From: a virus
Strand: one strand, 5' to 3'
DNA: 64,000 nt
Virus record (IMG/VR): IMGVR_UViG_3300020165_000007
Span: 1-64,000 of that record
This document shows positions 41,774 to 51,600 of the stretch, in pieces. Under the pieces are notes generated by a model that saw only the letters and a program-made list of their open reading frames with translations, was not told the DNA's origin and did no database searches. Every line of letters begins with the position of its first letter. Position 1 is the stretch's first letter. Made by a program: the position numbers and the translations under genes.

Positions 41774-44700
41774 TCAAATATCCCCCCTAGAAACTACCGA
41801 TGTAAAAATATCAAGCCATTCTTGATACTCATCTTTGTATTGAGTATTACCATTTATTTTAGTTTTTATAATGGCAATAATCTGTTGTGGAGTCCCTTGT
41901 ATTGGCTCAATCTCATATATTTGAGCTAAATATAAATACGCTAAAGCCTTAGGTGTTGTATTAGTCGTTTGAGTTTGTTGAAGTTCATTATCCATCGCCT
42001 CAAGTATTGAACCCAGTGGGTTAAATGTAGCTCTCATAAAATCGAGCGAATCTTTAATACTTGAAAATGAAGCGATAGGAAATGTTTGTTCGTTAACAAT
42101 AATACAAGTTTGAGAGTTGAAATATTGCGTCCTTTGTGTTGGTTTTATTTCTCTACTTGTAACCAAATCCATTAAATTATTATTATACACATTTTGCCTA
42201 ACTGGTAGGTTATGAGTAGCAATTCCATATATGAAAAATTTTAATTTATTGTTTGTGAATTGGTTGTTATTTACGTATTCTTTTACTTCTTGTCCATTAA
42301 CAGTAGTTGGTGTCATATCAACAAATGTCTTATCACTATATTTAGTTAGTGATTTACATTTTTCTTCAGGGACTTGACTAACATTTTTGGATTCAGATAA
42401 TGCAATTGTATTATTTGTTTTTCCTGATGGGTTATTAACTTCAATAGACCTTAACTTCTTTTGATATAGGCCTAACAATTCTCTGTTTACACTGGCAACC
42501 AATTTATCTGGTTTTGGGAATGAGTATTTAGGCATTCTTACCCCTTCAAAATTAGTCGTGAATCCCCTCGTACTTATACTATGATTAACATTCATTATAT
42601 AATATGGACCGTAAAACATAGGTACATTTGTTAGGTTAAAGTACATAGTCGGTTGTATCATAACATTACCTAAAGACTGTACCTGACATGTATAACTTCT
42701 AGATTTATAAAAATTATAAAGTGATTGAGTTTGTTGTGCAACCTTTTGACCTGACGCCTGCGCACCTAATTGTTCTAAGACCCCAAATGTCGGTCCAATA
42801 TTTTTATGTTGATTCATGTCAATAGATACTGAGTTAAATACTCCTTGGTTTCTTTTACCAAAGTCTACTTGAAACCCAACACATCTATTACTATCCGAAT
42901 AATTATCTTTATTTTGTTGATTTTCTCTCAATGGACAGTCTGACGGGTTAGTAATATCAAATGAGTCATTACCTTTCCTAATATTTTTATTTTGTTCCAT
43001 ACCTAAATTTTCTGATGGAGGTCCCATCCATATCCCTAACATTTTTGGTCTACTGTTTCTCGCATCGACCTCCATGAATGTTCCAAACAAATCATTCGGT
43101 ATATCTTGTGGGAAAGGTTCCCCTTTTTTTACTCTATCATCTCTACCATAAAAGTTTGTATATGCCGGTGTTGGCATAAAAACAAAATTATTTTTTTCAT
43201 ATATTGTCCCAAGTAAAGAATATACGGTAGTTTTATCATTTCTACCTCTTAAATACCCCTCAAGTTCTTTAATATTTATCACAATTTTATCCCCTATAGG
43301 TCTGTTGGCCCGGTCTAAAAATAAAAAATCTTCAAATATAGTTCTAGTTTTAAAATCTTGTCCAGACACCCACTTATCATTTAGTAGTTGGAACGATTTC
43401 CATAACTCTAACTTAGGTACATTTCCATCAATTTTTGAAATTCTAAGCGCGTCATCCGTGACCGAAACAGAGGGTAATTGTCTGTTTAGTTTAATAAAAA
43501 TATTATTTAATATATTCTGTTGGAATTTTTCCTTACCTATAAGTGCGTCATTTAAATCTTTTATGAATTTACTCTTATTGTATGTGTTGTCTTGTGATTT
43601 TTTAGCTGCGTATATTTTTATTAGGGATGATAAGTTTACAACGTTACTTTCGTTGAATTCGTAATCCATGTCTACGAAAAAATCTGTTAAATACGAACCA
43701 TTATCAGAGTATTTAAATCCGACCTCACTAAACTCTCCCACATTTAGATACATAGAGTTCCATGCGTCTGTGTAATTTCCCCTACTTTCACCTAAAGTAG
43801 TACTTCCACTTTGTGTTGGTAAACTGTTAGGGATGTATGTTTTAAAGTCATAAGGGTCCTTAATCATTTGATTACTGACTGTGGTTATTGAGCCGTAAAC
43901 TTTATTGTCATATTTTCCCGGATTTCCTATTTTTAATACAACTTCACGATATAACGCCTTTTCAATATGATAATTTAAAAAAGTAGTTAATTGCCCGTCA
44001 CTTATATTCTTAAGGTCTTCATCTATGTTATTGGTTATTGTTGGCTTATCGATGATAAATAGTGACTTCATAACCGTAGATAAATTTATATTGTATCCGT
44101 TAACGTTTAATCCGTTAAATGTAGATGGTATGTTGTTATATATCCTTTCTAATTCTAGTATCCTTTCATTATCTATTTCGACAGGACCCATACTTAATTC
44201 TACAAACTTTTCAAATGTAGTTTCACCTCTATTTACCTTATTAATGTTATATTTAGTATCTACTTCACAAAAGTTTAAGAAGTAAGACTCAAAATTATCC
44301 AACATTTCTTTTGTGAATACTCCAAATATATCGTCTATAGATGAGTATTGTAAAGTATCTGAATTACTTATATTAAACGGTTGAGTGTTTTTATTTTCGG
44401 GGTCTATATTTTTAATGTACTGTAATGGTGTTGGTTTATTTACCATTTCATTAGAAAAATACCCGAAGTTAGATGACGCCCAAAAAGACCTGACACTTCC
44501 ATTATAAATAGAATTATTAGTTGTTAAATTCTGTTTATATTTACCCTGATTATTAAAACATTCAAACTCCGCTTGATTAAATTTAACATCACCAAAAGAC
44601 GGTATAATTAATATCTTATCTTCTTGGTTTTCTCTAAAATCATAATTTCCTTTTATGTTAAAGTACTGTGACCAACTGTTCATATTGTATTGACCCCTCG

Positions 44701-47700
44701 TATCTCCGCTAGATATTATTTTATCTATACTTCCATTATCTGAATTACCTATTTTTAAATTTTTCTCAGTTTGTGCGGTTTGTATTTCATCTGAAGTGTA
44801 AGACGTAAAAATATCTTTTTTAGTGAAGTAGTAATATAGTTCGTTTATTACCTTTGGATAAAATCCATTTTCTACTTTCTTAGTGACGTATGGGTATGTT
44901 ATATTTAACACCTCATTAGGTATAGGGGAAATATCTTCCACTATAGTTCCGCTCACCTCCTCTAATTGTTTTATTGTAACGTTATTCCCACCATAATCTT
45001 CAAAAGTGTATGACTTAGATGTATCTCCTCCAATAGGGTCATACGCAAATTTATAGTCAAAGTCTTTCCATACATCATCTAAAATGTCGACACCACTCTC
45101 TTTATATTCTTTATATCTATGCCATATGGAACCATATTTTAATATCCAATAATAAGGGACTTTATGTACTGAAGAAAATTTATTTAATGTTGCAAAAATA
45201 TAGTTTAAATCTGTAGTGACATTATTATTGTATGATTTAAATTTTTCTTTTAATGTTGTTAGAGGTAAGGAATTTAAATATAGATACCCTAAAGCCACGT
45301 ATGGATTTTCTATTTCATTTTTTTCATTTTCAACTCCTTTAAGAATTGCGTTAGTAAAATAAGGCGTATTTAATAATGACGTGGTTTGAGTTTTAGTTAT
45401 AAAGTTTTTGGTAGTATCGTAATTATTACCGTATTCTAAAGTAGATTCTGTAATTATAAATTTTTCTTTTGTTCTATTATTATAATAGTTAATTACTTGA
45501 TTATTAGTCTCAAATATATTTTCACTGTTACTGTTTGGATTTGGATTAATTTCCGAAACTTCTTGGTTAGGTGAGGTAGACGTGTTTGTTATCCATTCAA
45601 AATATGAAAACATTTTTTTATCATATGTTTCGTCCTCATTAGAAAACGAAGCTATTGTCTTTTGGTCCTCGTTAAATGAAAACATTTTAGAAGTGTCGTT
45701 ACTAATTCTTATAGAATTGACTTTACTCCCTTCCGATAGATTGTTTTGTAACCAAGTAAGGTTATTAAATGGATAACCATCCGTAAATGTTAACTCGTCT
45801 GATTGATTTGAGTTAAGATATTTTATCAGTTTATCACTACTCTCACTAGACGAGGATACCCTAATCGAATTACCCTCTAAATATGAAAGTTTATAAACCC
45901 CAAAATCTTGATTTATTAAAGACTTAATATATGGGGTAGTAAAATCACCCCTGTTAAATAAATTCCAACTCTGACCCTGTCCGTTATTAGAAATACTTCT
46001 CATGTATTTTAATAAGTTTTCGTAACTGAATGAAAAGTTTTTTAATAGTTCAATTAATTCAGGAGATTTTACTACCGATTCTTGTAAATTAATGTATTCA
46101 AAATCACTGAAAACACTATACAATTCATTATTATAACCACTTTCTCTATATAATTTAGTGTAGTTAGAATTTAAAAAAGTTCTTTCAAATAATTCGTAAA
46201 AAAATGAAACAATCCTTAAATCATTATATGGCTGTCCTTGAAATGGGAACTCAATGGCGTTACAACTAATAAATGGGTTTTCTTTAAGTTCGTTGGGATA
46301 GTTAAAACCTAATGTTTGATTTTCAATCTGTACCGACCCTTTAACAAACTCTTCAACAAACTGTATTTCAGGCCACACACTATATTTCCACCCTTGTACT
46401 TTATTAACTTCCGACGAGTCGCCAGGATATTTGTCTTCATATAGCTCGTTACCATCCTCATCTATAGAGGTTACAAAATATTGAGGCCACGGGTATATTG
46501 TTGGTGAATCTTCTTTTTCAGTTCCGTAAGCACTTAACCCATTTAATAAGGCGTTTACCATAGTTGTCTCTGTTCCTTCCGATTTTTCGGGTGACATAAT
46601 GGCACCAACTCTAATGGGGTCTTTTCTTTTATCCCAAGCATCATCGTGAACTTTATCCATTAACCTTAAAAATCCGTCTGCGGATGCACATATCACAGCC
46701 ATAACGTTATTTATTGTAGGGTTAAATCCTAAACCAACATCAGGAGACTTTATTTTTTCGGCTAAAGCATAAGAAATTGTTTCTTCAACTTGTTGTTTTT
46801 TAGTTTCAAAATTATCTTGTAATTCTTCTAATTTTCTTAAAAAACTATTTTTAGTTAAATTGTTAGAATTATTTTGGTCTCCAAATACAATATACTGATT
46901 TAATAAAGAATCTTCTTCGACTGTCAATGTTTCCGCGTTAACAACTGTAGGTGGCACCGCAAGTTCCTTTATAATCACATTATTTTTAAAGTCGGATAAC
47001 TCTAACTCAGTAGGCGTCCCTTTGTATCTTAACTCATATGTATTATTATAATCCACTTCCGATTCTGTCGGTTTTTGTTTCTTAAAGTCAGATATCTTAA
47101 TATCACAATTTAATGAAGTCTCTATTTTTTTTCCATTCACTTTCACACTCCCATTAGTACCAAAAACAGGATTTTCATTAAGTATGGTATTGTATTTTTT
47201 AATTATACTTTCTAAGTTTGAGATTGAGTCTTTTCTTTTTTGTAGTTTTTCGTTTTTTCCTCCGTTATTTTTTATGGGATATAATATAGGTGAGTTTGGT
47301 GTTCTGTCTATTAAACCTAACCTGTTACTAATGTTTTCACTAAACCAATTATCCGTAAATAACCCATATATTTGATTCCTATATTCTGTAATCGTGTTTG
47401 AGTATTTTTGAATTTCAGTTAGTGGAGACATATCTTCCTTACCATAGGCCTCCATAACATACCTTTCAAAATTTTGTAGTTTCATTAACATTTGATTAAT
47501 TGTTAACTCTGGAAAATTATCTTCTATGAGTCCTTTGGCTTTGTAAGCGGAGTAGACCTCTTTAATTGTGTCGTAACCTTTTGTGGATTTTATTTGACGT
47601 AATTCTTGTGTATCCAAACCTGGTTGACTACTAGTCTTATTAGTTCCTATTGTTGTAGTCCTACTGTACATATGTGGTAATGCAAATAACGCCTCTATTG

Positions 47701-48388
47701 GAATGTCCGATAACATTGCATATGTTCGACTTATAAAATTGGTACTGATTTTATAGTTACCTGAAGATGGTTCAAATCTAGCGTTAAAATCTTTTAACAT
47801 TAACTCATACCTAATAGCCTTACCATAGTATCCTTTAAGTGTTAATGTAAATAATGGATATGGGAACTGAAAGAATGCACTATACGGTGAGTTTTCTCCT
47901 TGTTCAAATAGAACTCTTCCTTGCACATCCTCCATTTCAATACTAACTATAGCAGCAAAAGACGCATTAACTTTAACTGAAATATTAGTAATTCCTAACA
48001 TTTGACTGTCAGCGTCCCCACCTCTATTTTGACCTAAAGTTAAATTATCAGTCCATGAGGTATCTAAGTAATCGTCTTGCGTTTGAGATTGACCATTATT
48101 AACGGTCTGAGGTTTCATAAAATTTATAACAGTAGACTTATCTTGGTCTAACGCCCCTATTCGTATATTTTCAATAGTATCCTGAAAATTACTACCCACA
48201 ACTAATTTACTTCTAGGTATAACTTTAGTCTCTAAATTAGCGTACATAACTAACTCTTCTTGGTTGATTAACCGTTCAGATACTGTACCATCACTATCAA
48301 CAACTTTATTTGGGTCTATAATTATTATGTTGTCATAGTCTGTTTCTACATATACGTCTTGATTGTTAAAAAATTTGTTACCTGCCAT
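41774..48388 (-). CDS. giant tail/baseplate hub candidate (2204 aa)
   Basis: The longest gene in the window. The N-terminal ~250 residues have a conserved-looking core (SVKVNASFAAIVSIEMEDVQ...GYYGKAIRYELMLKDFNARF). A long middle part rich in Asn, Tyr and Phe follows. Near the C-terminus there is GNVMIQPTMYFNLTNVPMFYG...YIMNVNHSI...GFTTNFEGVRMPKY, a layout that resembles the last beta-barrel of phage hub proteins (gp27/gpD type). It overlaps the gp53-like gene by 11 bases. Because the tape measure, OmpA-domain protein and gp53-like protein precede it, a hub or central-spike role is likely. No lysozyme motif was seen. Confidence 0.55.
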   Translation of the reverse strand: MAGNKFFNNQDVYVETDYDNIIIIDPNKVVDSDGTVSERLINQEELVMYANLETKVIPRSKLVVGSNFQDTIENIRIGALDQDKSTVINFMKPQTVNNGQSQTQDDYLDTSWTDNLTLGQNRGGDADSQMLGITNISVKVNASFAAIVSIEMEDVQGRVLFEQGENSPYSAFFQFPYPLFTLTLKGYYGKAIRYELMLKDFNARFEPSSGNYKISTNFISRTYAMLSDIPIEALFALPHMYSRTTTIGTNKTSSQPGLDTQELRQIKSTKGYDTIKEVYSAYKAKGLIEDNFPELTINQMLMKLQNFERYVMEAYGKEDMSPLTEIQKYSNTITEYRNQIYGLFTDNWFSENISNRLGLIDRTPNSPILYPIKNNGGKNEKLQKRKDSISNLESIIKKYNTILNENPVFGTNGSVKVNGKKIETSLNCDIKISDFKKQKPTESEVDYNNTYELRYKGTPTELELSDFKNNVIIKELAVPPTVVNAETLTVEEDSLLNQYIVFGDQNNSNNLTKNSFLRKLEELQDNFETKKQQVEETISYALAEKIKSPDVGLGFNPTINNVMAVICASADGFLRLMDKVHDDAWDKRKDPIRVGAIMSPEKSEGTETTMVNALLNGLSAYGTEKEDSPTIYPWPQYFVTSIDEDGNELYEDKYPGDSSEVNKVQGWKYSVWPEIQFVEEFVKGSVQIENQTLGFNYPNELKENPFISCNAIEFPFQGQPYNDLRIVSFFYELFERTFLNSNYTKLYRESGYNNELYSVFSDFEYINLQESVVKSPELIELLKNFSFSYENLLKYMRSISNNGQGQSWNLFNRGDFTTPYIKSLINQDFGVYKLSYLEGNSIRVSSSSESSDKLIKYLNSNQSDELTFTDGYPFNNLTWLQNNLSEGSKVNSIRISNDTSKMFSFNEDQKTIASFSNEDETYDKKMFSYFEWITNTSTSPNQEVSEINPNPNSNSENIFETNNQVINYYNNRTKEKFIITESTLEYGNNYDTTKNFITKTQTTSLLNTPYFTNAILKGVENEKNEIENPYVALGYLYLNSLPLTTLKEKFKSYNNNVTTDLNYIFATLNKFSSVHKVPYYWILKYGSIWHRYKEYKESGVDILDDVWKDFDYKFAYDPIGGDTSKSYTFEDYGGNNVTIKQLEEVSGTIVEDISPIPNEVLNITYPYVTKKVENGFYPKVINELYYYFTKKDIFTSYTSDEIQTAQTEKNLKIGNSDNGSIDKIISSGDTRGQYNMNSWSQYFNIKGNYDFRENQEDKILIIPSFGDVKFNQAEFECFNNQGKYKQNLTTNNSIYNGSVRSFWASSNFGYFSNEMVNKPTPLQYIKNIDPENKNTQPFNISNSDTLQYSSIDDIFGVFTKEMLDNFESYFLNFCEVDTKYNINKVNRGETTFEKFVELSMGPVEIDNERILELERIYNNIPSTFNGLNVNGYNINLSTVMKSLFIIDKPTITNNIDEDLKNISDGQLTTFLNYHIEKALYREVVLKIGNPGKYDNKVYGSITTVSNQMIKDPYDFKTYIPNSLPTQSGSTTLGESRGNYTDAWNSMYLNVGEFSEVGFKYSDNGSYLTDFFVDMDYEFNESNVVNLSSLIKIYAAKKSQDNTYNKSKFIKDLNDALIGKEKFQQNILNNIFIKLNRQLPSVSVTDDALRISKIDGNVPKLELWKSFQLLNDKWVSGQDFKTRTIFEDFLFLDRANRPIGDKIVINIKELEGYLRGRNDKTTVYSLLGTIYEKNNFVFMPTPAYTNFYGRDDRVKKGEPFPQDIPNDLFGTFMEVDARNSRPKMLGIWMGPPSENLGMEQNKNIRKGNDSFDITNPSDCPLRENQQNKDNYSDSNRCVGFQVDFGKRNQGVFNSVSIDMNQHKNIGPTFGVLEQLGAQASGQKVAQQTQSLYNFYKSRSYTCQVQSLGNVMIQPTMYFNLTNVPMFYGPYYIMNVNHSISTRGFTTNFEGVRMPKYSFPKPDKLVASVNRELLGLYQKKLRSIEVNNPSGKTNNTIALSESKNVSQVPEEKCKSLTKYSDKTFVDMTPTTVNGQEVKEYVNNNQFTNNKLKFFIYGIATHNLPVRQNVYNNNLMDLVTSREIKPTQRTQYFNSQTCIIVNEQTFPIASFSSIKDSLDFMRATFNPLGSILEAMDNELQQTQTTNTTPKALAYLYLAQIYEIEPIQGTPQQIIAIIKTKINGNTQYKDEYQEWLDIFTSVVSRGDI

Positions 48389-48695
48389 AATAGAAGAAGT
48401 GAGTGTCTAATGCCTTTTTATAATCTTGTAAAGAATTTACCAAAGGAAAGGGTATAATTAAAACTGACCCGTCACTAATGTTGTTTTCCAACCCACCATA
48501 TTTTGGGTTAGCCATTAATATTAACCAACCAAAATAAGGAGTACCATAAAATTCTTGGCTTAATTTATCTAACCTACTCTGTGTCACTTTATAAATAAAT
48601 TTTTTATCTGTGGGTTTTGCAGGTAATGACACAAACGGTACAACCGTTTGTTTTCCGTTGATTAAGAAGTCTTGATATCTGTCGTAGTATCTCAT
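48378..48695 (-). CDS. 53: baseplate wedge protein, gp53/LysM-like (105 aa)
   Basis: Contains Y-x-V-x-x-x-R-L-D-x-L-S-x-x-F-Y-G-x-P-x-x-x-W-L-I-L-x-A-N and later ISDGSVLIIPFPL. This is a LysM-like fold with the W-x-L-x-x-x-N feature typical of gp53-type baseplate proteins, which in T4 join neighbouring wedges. The start overlaps the upstream stop (TAATG). Shorter than T4 gp53 (196 aa). Confidence 0.7.
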   Translation of the reverse strand: MRYYDRYQDFLINGKQTVVPFVSLPAKPTDKKFIYKVTQSRLDKLSQEFYGTPYFGWLILMANPKYGGLENNISDGSVLIIPFPLVNSLQDYKKALDTHFFYYGR

Positions 48696-51600
48696 TAGTT
48701 AAATGTATATTTTCCGTTAAATTCTAAGTCTGTCCCTGAGTTTATACCATCAGTAAATATTGTATTAAAATAAAACACTTGATTGCTGTCAGCCTGCGAT
48801 TGTGGTTTTTGTATGTACGTAAAGTTTCTTTCTTTTTCTAAATTAAATGGATTATACAATGTAAATTTCTGAGAGAATCCAAACTTTAAAGAAGATATTT
48901 CTAGGTCGGACGAACGTTTTAATTCTTTATATACGTCAACCAATCCTGACTGTCCATCAATCGTTATCGGGTCTTGTCCGTCAAGTGATTCTGATGTGTT
49001 AGGGATTATTAACGTATCAAAACCGTATAGAATTTCATTTATATATTTTACCCAATCCTCTTTAAGTATAAGCTCTTCACCTAAAATTGTTTTTTTAACA
49101 GATTCAGGGTCATTTAATATGTTAAAATACGATGCAGTGCAAAATCTTGTTTGTGGTTCAGTATCATAGTCTTCAGATAAAAACCCTTGATAAAGGTTGT
49201 CTTTCCTTGGGTATTTTCCAAGTTCATCATCAAATAGAATATTATAGAACGCCTCTAAATCTCCCGCAACTGTTTGTATGTCCGCAATCATTTCTAAATT
49301 TGTATTTGCCTGTGATGATGATGGGTCAACAGTACTACTACCTGAGAGTTCAAAAATATCTATACTTCCTGTTTTATTTTTATACCCATCCGTATTTGCC
49401 GTAATTAAATTTGAAATATCGTTTTGTCTAACAAAATCGGTCTGAACATTTAATAAGTCCGTAATTTTACTGTTAAAAATACTTTGAAATACTCCCATCC
49501 TTAGATTAATAAAAGATTTTAGATTTTTTTTGAATTTTTTAACATCGCTGTTTTTGAAGTTTTGTTTGTCAATATTAGTAAATGGACTCTTTAAGAAAGG
49601 ATTTAAATTGTTATCAATATCTTCTATTAATTTAGTTTTAAGGTCGGATTCTTTATCTTGTAGTTTAATTGGTTTACCAAAAATTCTTGTAGTAAATCCA
49701 TCGGAACCGCTTAGGTATCCAGTTGAAGTTCCATTGGTATAGAGTCTATCTTGTGTGAAGTAACACACACCAATCTTAGATTGTAATCTGCTTATTGTTT
49801 CTAAAGAACTAATTACATTTTGTACATATGCCTGAGATTTTAAAACATAATCTTTCATAAATGATTTATAGTTAATATCACCCGTTAAAAAATCTTCAAC
49901 CTCTGTAGACGTTACCTGTCCTATAGTTTCGCCAGCCTCTTCGGTCCTTTCAACTTTCCCGTCTTTAACTGTAAAGTTACTATTCGCCTCTATTTTATCT
50001 AACTCGGACCTATCCAAATCTGTAGTATCTTCTGTAGGTACTGAACGTTCATCATATATTTCAGTATTACCAAAATAATTAAATGAAACCGCATTTTGTA
50101 ATCTACTAACAGGTTCTTTAAGACCTTGTCCCCCTATAAAATTAAATGACATATTTATATCGGCAATCATTGGTTGAACTCCTATACCTTCCGGATTTAA
50201 ATCAAACGTTAATGGTTCATAATTAATACTCATTTGTTGTATAACAATTTTAGTATGATAAAAATCACCTATTCTTAATATACAAATAGGTGGTGAACCA
50301 AACGCAGTATTTTTTATATCTCCCTGTCTAGGTTTACCGTCTTCACCTATTACCGGTATTGTGTCTCCGGGTCTTAAACATTGTTGTAAAAAAGTAAGAC
50401 GTGAGTTTAGTCCTTCAGGTGTTATTGAGTGAAATGTCGGATGAAAAAAACTAAGTTTATCTTTTATTCCTTGATATACTTGTGGTGAGTCCTCTTTCAT
50501 TTTGTTGAAGTAGTCGCACTCGGTTAGTAATTTTTTGACTATTATCTTAGCAACATTTCTTTTTTCTCTCACTTCTTTGGCTTCTATTTGTCTTTGAACT
50601 TCCGTCTTACCTGTAACGGTTTCAGTTATAATTGTTTCTTCAATAATAGGCTCTAAGTCTTGTGGATTGGGTTCTGGTGGAATTTCCTCAATTGTAGTAG
50701 CAAAGGAAACCGCTCTACACCCCATAGCTGCTGTGGAATATATTTTGTCAGCTCCTGTTAATTCTTCACTACACGAAACACCATTAATATTTGTGTTTTC
50801 ACCTACGGTCACTTCAATAATATTTAACTTATCTTGATGCTTGTCTAAATCTGAAAAACTTAAAATATATTTTTTTACTGAGTCTACCCTTCTTTTACTT
50901 AAGGATAAATTGTACGCATCACTATTAGGTGAAGAGGCGGAACCCTCTAATTTTATATTAACTATAGCTCCCTTATCAATCGCTTCTTTTATTTTAACAC
51001 ATAATTCTTTTGTTTTTTGTTCAATATTAAAAATATTTTCTTGGAAGAATACTCCAGTAGGTTCTTTTTGGTCCTCATCGGCGTATGTATAATAATTCGC
51101 TTGATTAAGAATATATGCGGATAAATTAGACGAGTAAGACTCTTCGGTGGTGGTTGAGTTTGCGTTTTGGGGGCCAGGAACATCATTGTCAAAGTAGAAC
51201 GAATAACTATAATCATTTGTAGTTATTATGGGTGTATATTCTTCAATGACGGGCTCTGTGGTTGTTATCTGAGTGCTTTGTATTTCATTTTGAAAATATT
51301 CATAGTCAGTGACATTTTGTGTTGTAGTCACAATATCATATATATCTTTAAGAGTAAACTGAGGAAACCTCTGAGCTAATTCGTAAATATCATATTTTCT
51401 ACATCCTGCAAAGAACGAATCAACAATATCATTTATCTTTTGGTTGTCTTTCCCGTCTAATTCTTTATCGACTATAGCGTTCAATATTGATGGGTGGTCA
51501 ACAACTATCTTCCAGTTTAAATTACCCTGTCTAGTCGTGTAATTATATGTGTAAATGGGTTCAGGTCTTCCTAAAAATTGATTTGTAGTCCAGTCAGCAC

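Noticed and set aside
43305-43664. A 119-codon plus-strand frame inside the 2204-aa gene.
   Set aside because: Shadow of the minus-strand gene, composition typical of reverse-complement AT-rich coding DNA.
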